Source: Microbulbifer mangrovi
GTDB lineage: Bacteria > Pseudomonadota > Gammaproteobacteria > Pseudomonadales > Cellvibrionaceae
NCBI RefSeq assembly: GCF_002009015.1
Contig: NZ_LZDE01000333.1
Span: forward strand, 1 to 51,701
Length of the DNA: 51,701 nt
Direction of reading: 5' to 3'
Made by a program: the position numbers and the translations under genes. The stretch's first letter is position 1. The number at the start of each line of letters is the position of its first letter. Positions 24,411-33,374 of this stretch are shown in pieces. The notes beneath the pieces were generated by a model. That model had not been told where the DNA came from. It did no database searches and saw nothing but the letters and a program-made list of their open reading frames with translations.

Positions 24411-25460
24411 ATGATACAGCACCGCCAGCCCCCCCGTGAAATCACAACAACGGAAATCGCGACCGACAGCCCACGGCGGTCGGCCGAACGCCGCTGGCAG
24501 GAAGAAATGTCGGACCTGGTCACCGACCCGCAGGAACTGCTTGAACGGCTGCAGCTGGCACCGCAACAGTTGCCACAGCTGAAGGCGGCGGGCGAACTGT
24601 TCCAGTTGCGCGTGCCGCGCCCCTACCTCGGCCGTATCCGTCCCGGCGATCCGCAGGACCCGCTGCTGTTACAAGTATTGCCCAGCGCGCACGAACTGCA
24701 GCCCACTCCGGGATTCAGCGACGACCCACTGCAGGAAGCCGCTGCCAACCCGGTGCCCGGCGTGGTGCACAAATACCGCGGCCGCCTGCTGCTGATCACA
24801 GCCGGCCAGTGCGCCGTCAACTGCCGCTACTGTTTCCGCCGCGCCTTCCCCTACAGCGACAACCACCTGAACCGCAGCCAGTGGCAGCAGGCACTGGACT
24901 ATATCCGCGGCCAGCAGGATCTGCGGGAAGTCATTCTCAGCGGCGGCGACCCCCTGGTGATGAGCGATCGCCAGCTCGGCTGGCTGGCAGGTGAACTGGC
25001 GGCAATCCCGCAGGTGGACAAACTGCGCATCCACACCCGTCTGCCGATTGTGGCGCCATCCCGCGTCAATCGTGAATTCCTCGACTGGTTTACCGGTAGC
25101 CGCCTGAAGCCGGTGCTGGTCCTGCACTGCAACCACGCCAACGAAATCGATGGGCCGGTGCGCAACGCCCTCGGCCAGCTCAGGGCCGCCGGCGTCACCC
25201 TGCTCAACCAGTCGGTCCTGCTGAAAGGTATCAACGACAGCGAACAGGCCCTCGCGGACCTGTCCGAGACCCTGTTCGACGCCGGCGTACTGCCCTATTA
25301 CCTGCACCAGTTAGACCGGGTACAGGGGGCCGCCCATTTCGAAGTAAGCGATGCCCGCGCCCGTGCGCTGGTAGCGCAATTGCGCCAGCGACTGCCCGGG
25401 TATCTGGTGCCGAAACTGGTACGTGAAATACCCGCAGAGAAATCCAAAACACCGCTTTGA
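24411..25460 (+). CDS. epmB: EF-P beta-lysylation protein (lysine 2,3-aminomutase family)
   Basis: Radical-SAM, PLP-dependent aminomutase (YjeK) that converts (S)-alpha-lysine to (R)-beta-lysine for EpmA. The 349-residue protein has the radical cluster motif at Cys134, Cys138 and Cys141 (CAVNCRYCFRR), the SAM-binding SGGDPL region near 180, and a C-terminal LHQLDRVQGAAHFEV stretch typical of the family. It is divergent from efp with 129 bp between starts. The short C-terminus fits EpmB rather than the longer catabolic clostridial enzyme. Confidence 0.95.
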   Translation: MIQHRQPPREITTTEIATDSPRRSAERRWQEEMSDLVTDPQELLERLQLAPQQLPQLKAAGELFQLRVPRPYLGRIRPGDPQDPLLLQVLPSAHELQPTPGFSDDPLQEAAANPVPGVVHKYRGRLLLITAGQCAVNCRYCFRRAFPYSDNHLNRSQWQQALDYIRGQQDLREVILSGGDPLVMSDRQLGWLAGELAAIPQVDKLRIHTRLPIVAPSRVNREFLDWFTGSRLKPVLVLHCNHANEIDGPVRNALGQLRAAGVTLLNQSVLLKGINDSEQALADLSETLFDAGVLPYYLHQLDRVQGAAHFEVSDARARALVAQLRQRLPGYLVPKLVREIPAEKSKTPL

Positions 25461-25582
25461 GGCGACTCGCCGGGCTGATCGGGAGCCAGCCCTAAAGAGC
25501 TAATACGCGCTAAGAACGCGAACTATCTCGGACTTTATTGCAAAATAACCGACACTTTCGTCACCTATTTCAACCGGCACGT

Positions 25583-25610
25583 TTGTGCAAATTGCAGCGC
25601 CTCGTATACT
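25583..25610 (+). promoter_or_regulatory. Candidate promoter of the FimW-like gene
   Basis: TATACT (-10, 5 of 6) lies 16 bp after TTGTGC (-35, 3 of 6). The start of transcription would be about 20 nt before the coding start, leaving a very short leader. Confidence 0.35.
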
Positions 25611-25637
25611 GCAGGGAGTCAAACCCCGGTTATTGTG

Positions 25638-27551
25638 ATGCAGGAAGCAGAAGAAAAAACAATCGGGCAGCAAGCCCGGTCCGGCAGTGAAGCCGAGCGG
25701 AAATCCGCCAGCACACCACCCTCTTATCGCAGCCCCGCAGAGCCACTCGCGGAAGAGATTCGCTCATCCGATGAAACGGATCGTCCGGCGTCTCCGGCGA
25801 ACGGCTCGGCCTCGGGCAAAATCCTCGACCAGCTTTCCCCGGGCGCGCGGGATCTGGATGCTCTCACCTGTGGCTGCTACAACCACCGCCAGCTGAAACG
25901 CTGGATACACAGCTACCTGAAACAAAATCCACCGGAGCAACAACTCCAGCGCAACGCCGGCACCCTGCGCAGTGTGCTGGCCGAGATCACCCGCTGGACC
26001 GCCCCCGCCAGAATCCGCCTGGCGTGTGTTGAGGTCCTGCGACCGGTAATCGCCAACCATGCCAGCGAGTTATCCCTGTTACAGCTCGCCGAGGATCGCA
26101 GCGGCAGTGTCCTGCAAACCCCGCAACAGCGTCGCGACCTGCTCACCGCGGTCATTCTCTACCAGCACCTGGCCCAGGCCTACAGCAGTATCTGTGTGCA
26201 GCTGCTGTCCGAGCCCCACGCTCTGTTTTACCGTCGTCGACTGGCGCGGGTACTGCACCGGGGAATCGACAGCTATCGGCGCCTGATCCAGATCAGCAGC
26301 CACTTTTACCTGGCGCCGCCCAAGGGCAGCTGGGCACGTATGCAACGCCTGGTAACCCTGGCACGGGAGCAACAGCTGGATCAGCGAAGGGTGCTGGACC
26401 CGCTAGCGGCCGACAGGCCCACGGCGCAAAACAACAGCAGCACCGCCTCCCTGACCTCGCACCGCTGGGTAAAGCTGACCCAGCCCTATCTGCACTGCGC
26501 CCTGTTCGCCAGCGCCAATCCGCTACAACTAACTGTCGAGGAGCAATTGCAGCTGTGGTTGTGCTGCGCCCGCTGGGCAAACGGCGCGCGCCTGCTGGAA
26601 CGGATCAATCCCGCCCTGAAAACACTGCTCGCCAGCCTCCGTCTGGATCAGCCACCGATCCCCTCGGTGCGCTTGCAAAACAGCAGTGTGGACATGAAGT
26701 ACTTCTCCGCTCCCCTGGGCTGGTGCATCGACCTGAGCCATCCGCTGCGACAACTCCAGCGCCGACTGCGTCGCCCGGGAGCCCTTTCACCAGATATTCT
26801 GCACCGGGTCGAGGACACCTGGGCGGGCGGGAAATCCCGCGAAGCACAACGCACCCCGGTAAACATCCGCTGCGAAGTCATTACCGGGCTCAGCGCCATC
26901 GGACATCATCTCAAAAACGATAGTGGCGACGCCCCGGAGCTGACCAGCACCTTTGCCGCGTCCCCGGCGGAGAGCCTGGTAATGGAAGTGGACACCATCG
27001 ATTTCCGCACCGGACGACCACTGAAGGACTATGAAGTCTCACTGCATGACCAATCTTCCCGTGCACTGCCCAGCGCCCCTTCGGTATCCCGTAAATCCAA
27101 TACCGACGGCGTGCAGAAACGCTATCAACCTATCCCCGCAACCCTGCTCAACAGCAGCGCCAGTGGTGCCGGCCTCAGGTTGCCACCGGACTGCCGCGGC
27201 CGCCTGAAGAGTGGCGACCTGATTGCGCTGCGCGTCAAGGATCACTGGGAGCTGGCGCTGGTACGCTGGCAGTTTGGACTACCGGACCAGTGCCGCAGCG
27301 GGGTTGAATTGCTCGGTGGCCACACCAGCGCGGTGCGCGTGCGCCGCTACTCCCGCGACGGCCGTCGCACCGATCCCATGGTCGGCCTGCTTACCGGCCA
27401 TGGCGGGCAGACGGCGGAATTGATATTGCCCGCGCCCCTGTTTCAGCCCGGCGATACCGTCGATATCATCAACGCCGGGCAGACGCGATCGGTCACCCTG
27501 CACAAGCAGACACTCGCCACCGGGAGCTTCGCGATTTTCGAGTTTTCCTGA
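25638..27551 (+). CDS. FimW-like PilZ-related protein next to fimX
   Basis: 637 residues. The first 70 are polar and probably disordered. Residues 80-430 are mostly helical and contain no motif I recognise. The C-terminal part (about 490-600) looks like a PilZ domain, with the NSSASGAG (N-x-S-x-x-G) half of the c-di-GMP site near residue 505. The partner RxxxR arginines are not in an obvious canonical place (a KRYQ segment lies 10 residues earlier), so ligand binding is uncertain. The gene directly upstream of fimX in P. aeruginosa (PA4958) encodes FimW, a c-di-GMP effector at cell poles. That memory of synteny is the main basis for the name. Start ATG 25638; a GTG one codon earlier is open. 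Confidence 0.7.
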   Translation: MQEAEEKTIGQQARSGSEAERKSASTPPSYRSPAEPLAEEIRSSDETDRPASPANGSASGKILDQLSPGARDLDALTCGCYNHRQLKRWIHSYLKQNPPEQQLQRNAGTLRSVLAEITRWTAPARIRLACVEVLRPVIANHASELSLLQLAEDRSGSVLQTPQQRRDLLTAVILYQHLAQAYSSICVQLLSEPHALFYRRRLARVLHRGIDSYRRLIQISSHFYLAPPKGSWARMQRLVTLAREQQLDQRRVLDPLAADRPTAQNNSSTASLTSHRWVKLTQPYLHCALFASANPLQLTVEEQLQLWLCCARWANGARLLERINPALKTLLASLRLDQPPIPSVRLQNSSVDMKYFSAPLGWCIDLSHPLRQLQRRLRRPGALSPDILHRVEDTWAGGKSREAQRTPVNIRCEVITGLSAIGHHLKNDSGDAPELTSTFAASPAESLVMEVDTIDFRTGRPLKDYEVSLHDQSSRALPSAPSVSRKSNTDGVQKRYQPIPATLLNSSASGAGLRLPPDCRGRLKSGDLIALRVKDHWELALVRWQFGLPDQCRSGVELLGGHTSAVRVRRYSRDGRRTDPMVGLLTGHGGQTAELILPAPLFQPGDTVDIINAGQTRSVTLHKQTLATGSFAIFEFS

Positions 27552-27787
27552 GGGAGTCAGCGCGAGAATCGTCAAATTTTTGCGACTTCCGAAAAGTGTG
27601 TGACCTAGTGCCGACTTTACACCTGTTAATGCGGATTTACGCGGCCTACACTATCCGGTTCGCGGCCTCCCGGATTGGCTGACGGTTGTCCGGCAACCGC
27701 CAGCGGAGTCCCAAGTACAGCATGGAAGCGGTATAACAAACGACAGAATTACATAACGCCGCCGCGACGCAGTACAACAGGAATACA

Positions 27788-29872
27788 ATGAGCAGCGAAA
27801 ACACCATCCGCCTTCTTCTTATCAATGACGCTCCCGGCGAGTCCCAGCGACTGGTGAGCATGCTGCACAACGCAGGCCGCCCCAACCGGGCCCAGCACGT
27901 GGCCAGCGAGGCAGCCCTCACCAAGCTCCTGCAGGAGCACGCGTGGGATCTGTTGATTGCCGCGGAGCAGAGCAAGCAGCTCGAAGCCGCCTCCGCAATC
28001 CGCACCATCAATAAACTGCAGAAAGACGTTCCCGCCATCCTGCTCACCGAGCGCGAGGGCTCCCAGCCGGTGGTGGAGGGCCTCAAGGCCGGCGCCCGCG
28101 ATGTAGTCACTGTCGATGAAGACCAGCACTTGCTGCTGGTGATCCAGCGCGAACTCGCCGCCCTTAACGAACGCCGCCAGGCGCGCCTGCACGACCGCCG
28201 CTACAACGCCACACTGAACCGCGCCAAGGAACTGCTGGATAGTTCCAAAGATGCCATCGCCTATATTTCCGATGGCCTCATCGTCTATGCCAATGAATCC
28301 TTCGCCGAGCGCTTCGGCTACGGCGATCGCGATGATGTGGAATACCAGCCGCTGATCGACATGCTCACCGAGGGCGAACAGCCCGACGCGCGTGAGTTCC
28401 TGCGCCAGTGCGCCATCAACAACAACGAGGTGGAAGCCCAGGTGTGGCAGTTCACTGCCAAAACGGCCGGCGGTACCCCGCTGCCCACCAAGGCCGAAGT
28501 GCTGTCCACCGTGTATGACGACGAACGCTGCCTGCAGGTGCGCATCGCCGCCAGTAGTGGCAACACGGAAGAGCTGGAAGCACAGCTGAGCGAAGCCAAG
28601 AATCGCGACGCGGCTACCGGCCTGTACAACCGTCAGCGCTTCGTGCAGTTGCTGAACAGCGCCATCCAGTCCGCCGCGGGCTCCCAGCGCACCGGCGGTC
28701 TGATGCTGATTCAGATCGATCGTTTCGAAGAATCTGTACAGCAGCTGGTAGGGGTTGCCGGCGCCGACCAATTGCACAAAAAATTCGCAGAGCTGCTGCA
28801 AAGCAGTGTCCGCCGCGGCGATGTGGTCGCCCGCTATGGCGAAGACAGCTACTGCCTGCTCATGCCGGAAACCACCCCGGACAGCGCCGAGGGCCGCTCC
28901 CGCGAACTGCTGCAGAAAATCGCCGACACCATCTTTGAAGGCGGCGGTAAAACCCTGCATATCACCGCCTCCATCGGTATCTCCCTGCTCAGCGAAACCT
29001 CAGGCAACGCCGACAAGGTACTGGAGCAATCGGGCAAGGCCCTCGAGCAGGCGGTGAAAAAAGACGGTGGCAACGGCTTCGCCCTCTACGAACCGGACAG
29101 CACCCAGCAGGGCGACGCCAACACCTACCACCGCGCGCGGGTTATCCAGGCTCTGGAAGCAGGCAATCTCAAACTGCTGTACCAGCCGATCCTCAGCCTG
29201 CAGGGTAGCGGAGAGAAAATGTACGAGGTGCTTGTGCGCCTGGTGGACGGTAAGGAAGAGCTCTCGCCGATCACCTTCCTCGAAGCTCTGGGCGATGCCG
29301 GCCTTTCTTCAAAAATGGATCGCTGGATCATCCTCAATGCGATCAAAGCCGCTGCCGCGCAGCGCGCCAAGGGCCAGGACGTTTCGACACTCATCCACCT
29401 CACCGCTGCATCGCTCAAGGATACCAGCCTGCCCGCGTGGCTCGGTGTAGCATTCAAGGCCGCCAAGGTACCGCCCAATGCTGTCACCTTCCAGCTGCGC
29501 GCGGAAGACATCAACAGCAACCTCCACGCAGCCCGCGACTTCGCCAAACTGGTACAGGACATGGGCTGCCGGGTTGCCGTGTGCCACTTCGGCACCGGCC
29601 TCAGCCCGTTCAAGGCACTGGAACACGTGAAAGTGGACATTGCCAAGATTGATGCCTCGTTTGTGCGTGAAGTGCAGGACGAAGGGGTAGACAGCGAGGC
29701 ACTGGTGAATCTCGTTGGCCAGCTCAAGGAGATCGATACCCGGGTAATCGTCCCCCACGTGGAACAGGCCAGCATGCTACCCACCCTGTGGCAGACCGGT
29801 ACCGACTACATCCAGGGCTACTATGTACAGTCGCCCGGAGAAGAAATGGACTTTGATTTCAGCCTGGACTGA
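27788..29872 (+). CDS. fimX: FimX-like degenerate GGDEF-EAL protein controlling type IV pili
   Basis: 694 residues, nearly the length of P. aeruginosa FimX. The order is an N-terminal receiver-like domain (1-125) without a convincing phospho-acceptor site, a PAS domain (about 145-260), GGDEF (270-430) and EAL (440-690). The GGDEF signature is G351-E-D-S-Y355, so diguanylate cyclase activity is not expected. The EAL signature is E480-V-L482, as in FimX, which binds c-di-GMP without hydrolysing it efficiently. Such proteins act at the cell pole to promote type IV pilus assembly. The gene lies 236 bp after the FimW-like gene. A catalytic dual-domain protein is unlikely given both substitutions. 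Confidence 0.88.
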   Translation: MSSENTIRLLLINDAPGESQRLVSMLHNAGRPNRAQHVASEAALTKLLQEHAWDLLIAAEQSKQLEAASAIRTINKLQKDVPAILLTEREGSQPVVEGLKAGARDVVTVDEDQHLLLVIQRELAALNERRQARLHDRRYNATLNRAKELLDSSKDAIAYISDGLIVYANESFAERFGYGDRDDVEYQPLIDMLTEGEQPDAREFLRQCAINNNEVEAQVWQFTAKTAGGTPLPTKAEVLSTVYDDERCLQVRIAASSGNTEELEAQLSEAKNRDAATGLYNRQRFVQLLNSAIQSAAGSQRTGGLMLIQIDRFEESVQQLVGVAGADQLHKKFAELLQSSVRRGDVVARYGEDSYCLLMPETTPDSAEGRSRELLQKIADTIFEGGGKTLHITASIGISLLSETSGNADKVLEQSGKALEQAVKKDGGNGFALYEPDSTQQGDANTYHRARVIQALEAGNLKLLYQPILSLQGSGEKMYEVLVRLVDGKEELSPITFLEALGDAGLSSKMDRWIILNAIKAAAAQRAKGQDVSTLIHLTAASLKDTSLPAWLGVAFKAAKVPPNAVTFQLRAEDINSNLHAARDFAKLVQDMGCRVAVCHFGTGLSPFKALEHVKVDIAKIDASFVREVQDEGVDSEALVNLVGQLKEIDTRVIVPHVEQASMLPTLWQTGTDYIQGYYVQSPGEEMDFDFSLD

Positions 29873-30111
29873 TAAAACCCGCCGGAAAGCTTTGCGCAAG
29901 GAGTGTGCGACCGAGCTTCACCCGTTGCGAGCCTTTCTGAAACAAGGATGTTTTGGAAAGGTAAGCAGATTCAGCAAGTCTTTCGATTTCGGTCTAACCT
30001 AGGACCAAAACAGAAATCCGATTTCCCCGCCACGCCCTCAATTCGGTATTCTGTGCCGCGAAGAATTTACCCAGTTCTGAATTCACAAATAAAACAATCA
30101 CGGAGCCTTCC

Positions 30112-32100
30112 ATGCTGCCCCAATTGTTCACCCCCAACCTCGGCCGCCTGATCGGCGCCGGGCTGCTCGCCTGCAGCCTCGTTACACTGAGTGCCTGCAG
30201 CAAGAATGAAGATGCGGCAAACAGTGAAAGCACTGCAGACATCCCGCAGAGCGCCACCGAATACACGCCGGAGAATCTGGAAAAAGACACCCCGCTCGCG
30301 GATAACGCCGAGCCGGAATCCGGTGTCGACTACCACTCCTTTGCCAATACCAACGACTATCTCGTCAAACATCTGGATCTCGATCTCACCGCCGACTTCG
30401 ACAACAAGATCCTGAAGGGCGAGGCCATCCTCGACATCAAACGCCAGACCGCCAAGAATCCGCCGCTGATTCTGGACACCCGCGAACTTGACGTCACCGC
30501 GGTGCGCGCCGGTATCGGCGACTCCCTGCAGCCGGTCAAATTCAGCATGGGCAAGAAAGACCCGCACCTGGGCACGCCGCTGAAAATTCAGCTGCCCAAG
30601 GGTGCCAACCGGGTCGCGATCCAGTACCAGACCTCTCCCGGCGCCTCCGGCGTACAGTGGCTGGAGCCACAGCAGACTGCGGGCAAGAAGCACCCGTTCC
30701 TGTTCACCCAGGCCCAGGCCATCCACGCGCGCAGCTTCATTCCCCTGCAGGATTCTCCCCAGGTGCGCATGACCTACGAGGCCACTATCCGCACCCCGCA
30801 AGAACTGCGCGCGGTGATGAGCGCCAACAACGATCCGGAAGCGGAACTGGACGGTGTGTTCGAGTTTGAAATGCCCCAGGCAATTCCCTCCTACCTGATT
30901 GCCATCGGCATCGGCAATCTGGACTTCAAAGCCATGGGTGAGCGCACCGGTGTCTACGCCGAGCCGGAACTGCTGGAATCCGCAGCCAAGGAGTTCGAGG
31001 ACACCGAGTCCATGCTCGAGGTCACCGAGGAGAACTTCGGCCCCTACCGCTGGGACCGCTACGACCTGCTGATTCTGCCCCCCAGCTTCCCCTTCGGCGG
31101 CATGGAAAACCCGCGCCTGAGCTTTATCACACCCACCGTGATTGCCGGCGACAAGAGCCTGGTTGCCCTGATTGCCCACGAACTGGCCCACTCCTGGTCC
31201 GGCAATCTGATCACCAATGCCAGCTGGCGCGATCTGTGGCTGAACGAAGGCTTCACCACCTACCTCACCAACCGCATCATGCAATTTGTGTACGGTGACG
31301 AACGCTACCAGATGGAAATGGCCCTGGGTTATGACGACCTGAAGGCCGACCTGGACGACCGCGAAGACAAGGACGAGATCATGGCCATCGACCTGCGCGG
31401 CCGCGATCCCGATGAAGTTTTCTCCAACATCCCCTACGAGAAGGGCTCCCTGTTCCTGTACGAACTGGAGCAGAAAGTGGGCCGCGAGAACTTCGACAAG
31501 TTCCTGATGGAGTACTTCAACCACTTCGCCTTCCAGAGCATCACCACAGAAGATTTCGTGAAGTACCTGGACGAGACCCTGCTCAAGCAGTACCCGGACC
31601 AGCTGGACCGGGCGCGTATCCAGGAATGGATCTTCGAGCCCGGCATCCCGGAAGGCGCGCCGCATCCGCAGTCTGACGCCTTCACCAAGCTGGACCCGAT
31701 CCGCGAACAGTGGCTGAACGGTGGAATCAAGGCGGGCGATATCGACACCAAGGACTGGACCTTCCACCAGTGGAAATACTTCCTCGACGGCATGCCGGAG
31801 AAACTCAGCGAAGATCAGCTGCAGGAACTGGACGAGACATTCGACCTGACCCAATCCAAAAATAACGAGATCGCCTTCAGCTGGCTGATGATTGCCGTGC
31901 GCAACGACTATAAACCGTCCAACGCGCGCCTCGAAGACTTCCTGGTGAGCATCGGCCGCAACAAGTTCCTGCGTCCGCTGTATCGCAATATGGTGGAAAA
32001 CGGTAAAACCGACGAAGCCAAGCGCATCTTCGAGAAAGCCAAGCCGGGCTATCATCCGCTGACCGTGAAGGTAAACAGCAAGATTATCTACGGCGACTGA
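30112..32100 (+). CDS. M1 family zinc aminopeptidase, lipoprotein
   Basis: 662 residues. The N-terminus is a lipoprotein signal peptide with lipobox LSAC (Cys26), so the enzyme is anchored in the cell envelope. The M1 catalytic set is complete: the exopeptidase motif GGMENP near residue 330, HELAH at 356-360 and the third zinc ligand Glu379, 18 residues on, in WLNEGF. The C-terminal 150 residues resemble the helical leukotriene-A4-hydrolase domain, making it LTA4H-like rather than PepN-like, which is longer and cytoplasmic. It probably trims extracellular peptides. It stands alone between fimX and the RND genes. Confidence 0.93.
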   Translation: MLPQLFTPNLGRLIGAGLLACSLVTLSACSKNEDAANSESTADIPQSATEYTPENLEKDTPLADNAEPESGVDYHSFANTNDYLVKHLDLDLTADFDNKILKGEAILDIKRQTAKNPPLILDTRELDVTAVRAGIGDSLQPVKFSMGKKDPHLGTPLKIQLPKGANRVAIQYQTSPGASGVQWLEPQQTAGKKHPFLFTQAQAIHARSFIPLQDSPQVRMTYEATIRTPQELRAVMSANNDPEAELDGVFEFEMPQAIPSYLIAIGIGNLDFKAMGERTGVYAEPELLESAAKEFEDTESMLEVTEENFGPYRWDRYDLLILPPSFPFGGMENPRLSFITPTVIAGDKSLVALIAHELAHSWSGNLITNASWRDLWLNEGFTTYLTNRIMQFVYGDERYQMEMALGYDDLKADLDDREDKDEIMAIDLRGRDPDEVFSNIPYEKGSLFLYELEQKVGRENFDKFLMEYFNHFAFQSITTEDFVKYLDETLLKQYPDQLDRARIQEWIFEPGIPEGAPHPQSDAFTKLDPIREQWLNGGIKAGDIDTKDWTFHQWKYFLDGMPEKLSEDQLQELDETFDLTQSKNNEIAFSWLMIAVRNDYKPSNARLEDFLVSIGRNKFLRPLYRNMVENGKTDEAKRIFEKAKPGYHPLTVKVNSKIIYGD

Positions 32101-32112
32101 GGACAGCCGTAT

Positions 32113-32143
32113 GCACTCCCCGTCGGGCAATCCCGGGGAGTGC
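32113..32143 (+). terminator. Strong hairpin after the M1 peptidase gene, no T-tract
   Basis: GCACTCCCCG and CGGGGAGTGC form a perfect 10-bp stem with an 11-nt loop, starting 12 bp after the stop codon. There is no T-run after it, so it may end transcription poorly or serve as a 3'-end stabiliser. Confidence 0.45.
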
Positions 32144-32303
32144 GCTGTTCATCGCGTTACCTCCCGCTGGTTCCACATCGGGAGGTAAACTTATGTAAAA
32201 ATCCCCAGCCCTGTATTTCATCTCCTTTATTCTGGCCTGAAAGTTGCTGCCACAGTTTTCCGCGTCAGAAAAAGTCCCCGGCTACCAGGTATTTCCCATA
32301 ACC

Positions 32304-33374
32304 ATGAAAATGATCCGCGCATTCGGACACCTTGGAGCGACCACCGCGTTACTCCTCACGCTCATCACCCCACCTACAGTTCTCGCCCAGGGCGGCCCCG
32401 ACAAAGCGCCAGTTCCGGTGCGCGCCGCCCCGGTGGCCCTGGAACAGATTTCCAACCCGGTGGAGGCACTCGGCACCGCCAAGGCCTGGGAGTTTGTTTC
32501 CCTGCGCGCTGGCGTAACCGAGCACATCATCCGTATCGCGTTCGAGAGCGGACAGCGGGTGAAAGCCGGGGATGTGCTGGTGGAGCTGAGCCATGGTGAG
32601 GAACTGGCGGAACTGGCCGGCGCCCGCGCCACCCTGCAACGCTACGAGCGGGATGCGAAGCGCCTGCGCGGCCTGGTGGGCAGAAACCTCAGTACCCGCG
32701 AACAGCTGGAGGCGGTAGAAACCCAGGTAGCGGAGACCCGCGCCCTGATCGACGGCCTGCAGGCGCGCATCGACGACCGCATTATCCGCGCGCCGTTTGA
32801 CGGCCAGCTCGGGCTGCGCAATATCAGTGTGGGCAGCCTCGCCACCCCCACCACGGAGCTCACTACCATCCAGGAAATCGATCGCCTGAAACTGGATTTC
32901 ACCGTGCCGGAGCGACAGCTGTCGGCGATCAGCGGCGGTATGAAAATCGAAGCGGTGAGCCAGGCCCACCCCGATCGGGTATTCAACGGCGAGGTAATGA
33001 TTGTGGAAGCGCGGGTGGACCCGCAGACCCGCGCGTTTACCGTGCGTGGCCGCCTCGATAATCCCGACGGCCAGCTCAAGCCCGGCATGCTCCTGCGGGT
33101 GCGCATCATCAGCAACCCGCGCGAGGCACTGACTATTCCGGAGGCAGCGCTGGTACCGCTGGCGGGAGACCAGTCCGTATATGTGGTCAAGAAAACCGAG
33201 GGCGGGCATATGGTGCAACGCCGCCAGGTACAGATCGGGCACCGCTACCGCGGCAAGGTGGAAGTGCTGTCCGGGCTGTCCCAGGGTGAGCAGGTGGTGA
33301 CCCGCGGCACCCTGCATATCCGCGACGGTCAGCCCGTTTCAGTACAGGTTGAAAACGGAGCAGCCAACCAATGA
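32304..33374 (+). CDS. RND efflux periplasmic adaptor (membrane fusion protein)
   Basis: 356 residues. A signal peptide (residues 1-28, ending LAQ) is followed by the adaptor layout: a lipoyl half-motif around residues 55-80 (ESGQRVKAGDVLVEL), a short alpha-helical hairpin (about 90-140), the second lipoyl half (RIDDRIIRAPFDGQLGLRNI), then the beta-barrel and membrane-proximal domains. The start is the ATG at 32304, preferred over an upstream one at 32244 because the signal peptide then begins correctly. It overlaps the permease by 4 bp. No outer-membrane channel gene follows, so a shared TolC-type protein is presumed. Confidence 0.93.
   Translation: MKMIRAFGHLGATTALLLTLITPPTVLAQGGPDKAPVPVRAAPVALEQISNPVEALGTAKAWEFVSLRAGVTEHIIRIAFESGQRVKAGDVLVELSHGEELAELAGARATLQRYERDAKRLRGLVGRNLSTREQLEAVETQVAETRALIDGLQARIDDRIIRAPFDGQLGLRNISVGSLATPTTELTTIQEIDRLKLDFTVPERQLSAISGGMKIEAVSQAHPDRVFNGEVMIVEARVDPQTRAFTVRGRLDNPDGQLKPGMLLRVRIISNPREALTIPEAALVPLAGDQSVYVVKKTEGGHMVQRRQVQIGHRYRGKVEVLSGLSQGEQVVTRGTLHIRDGQPVSVQVENGAANQ

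Noticed and set aside
30067-32130. A 687-codon minus-strand open frame opposite the M1 aminopeptidase
   Set aside because: Composition is typical of the antisense of a GC-rich gene, and the plus-strand protein has a complete lipobox and zinc site.
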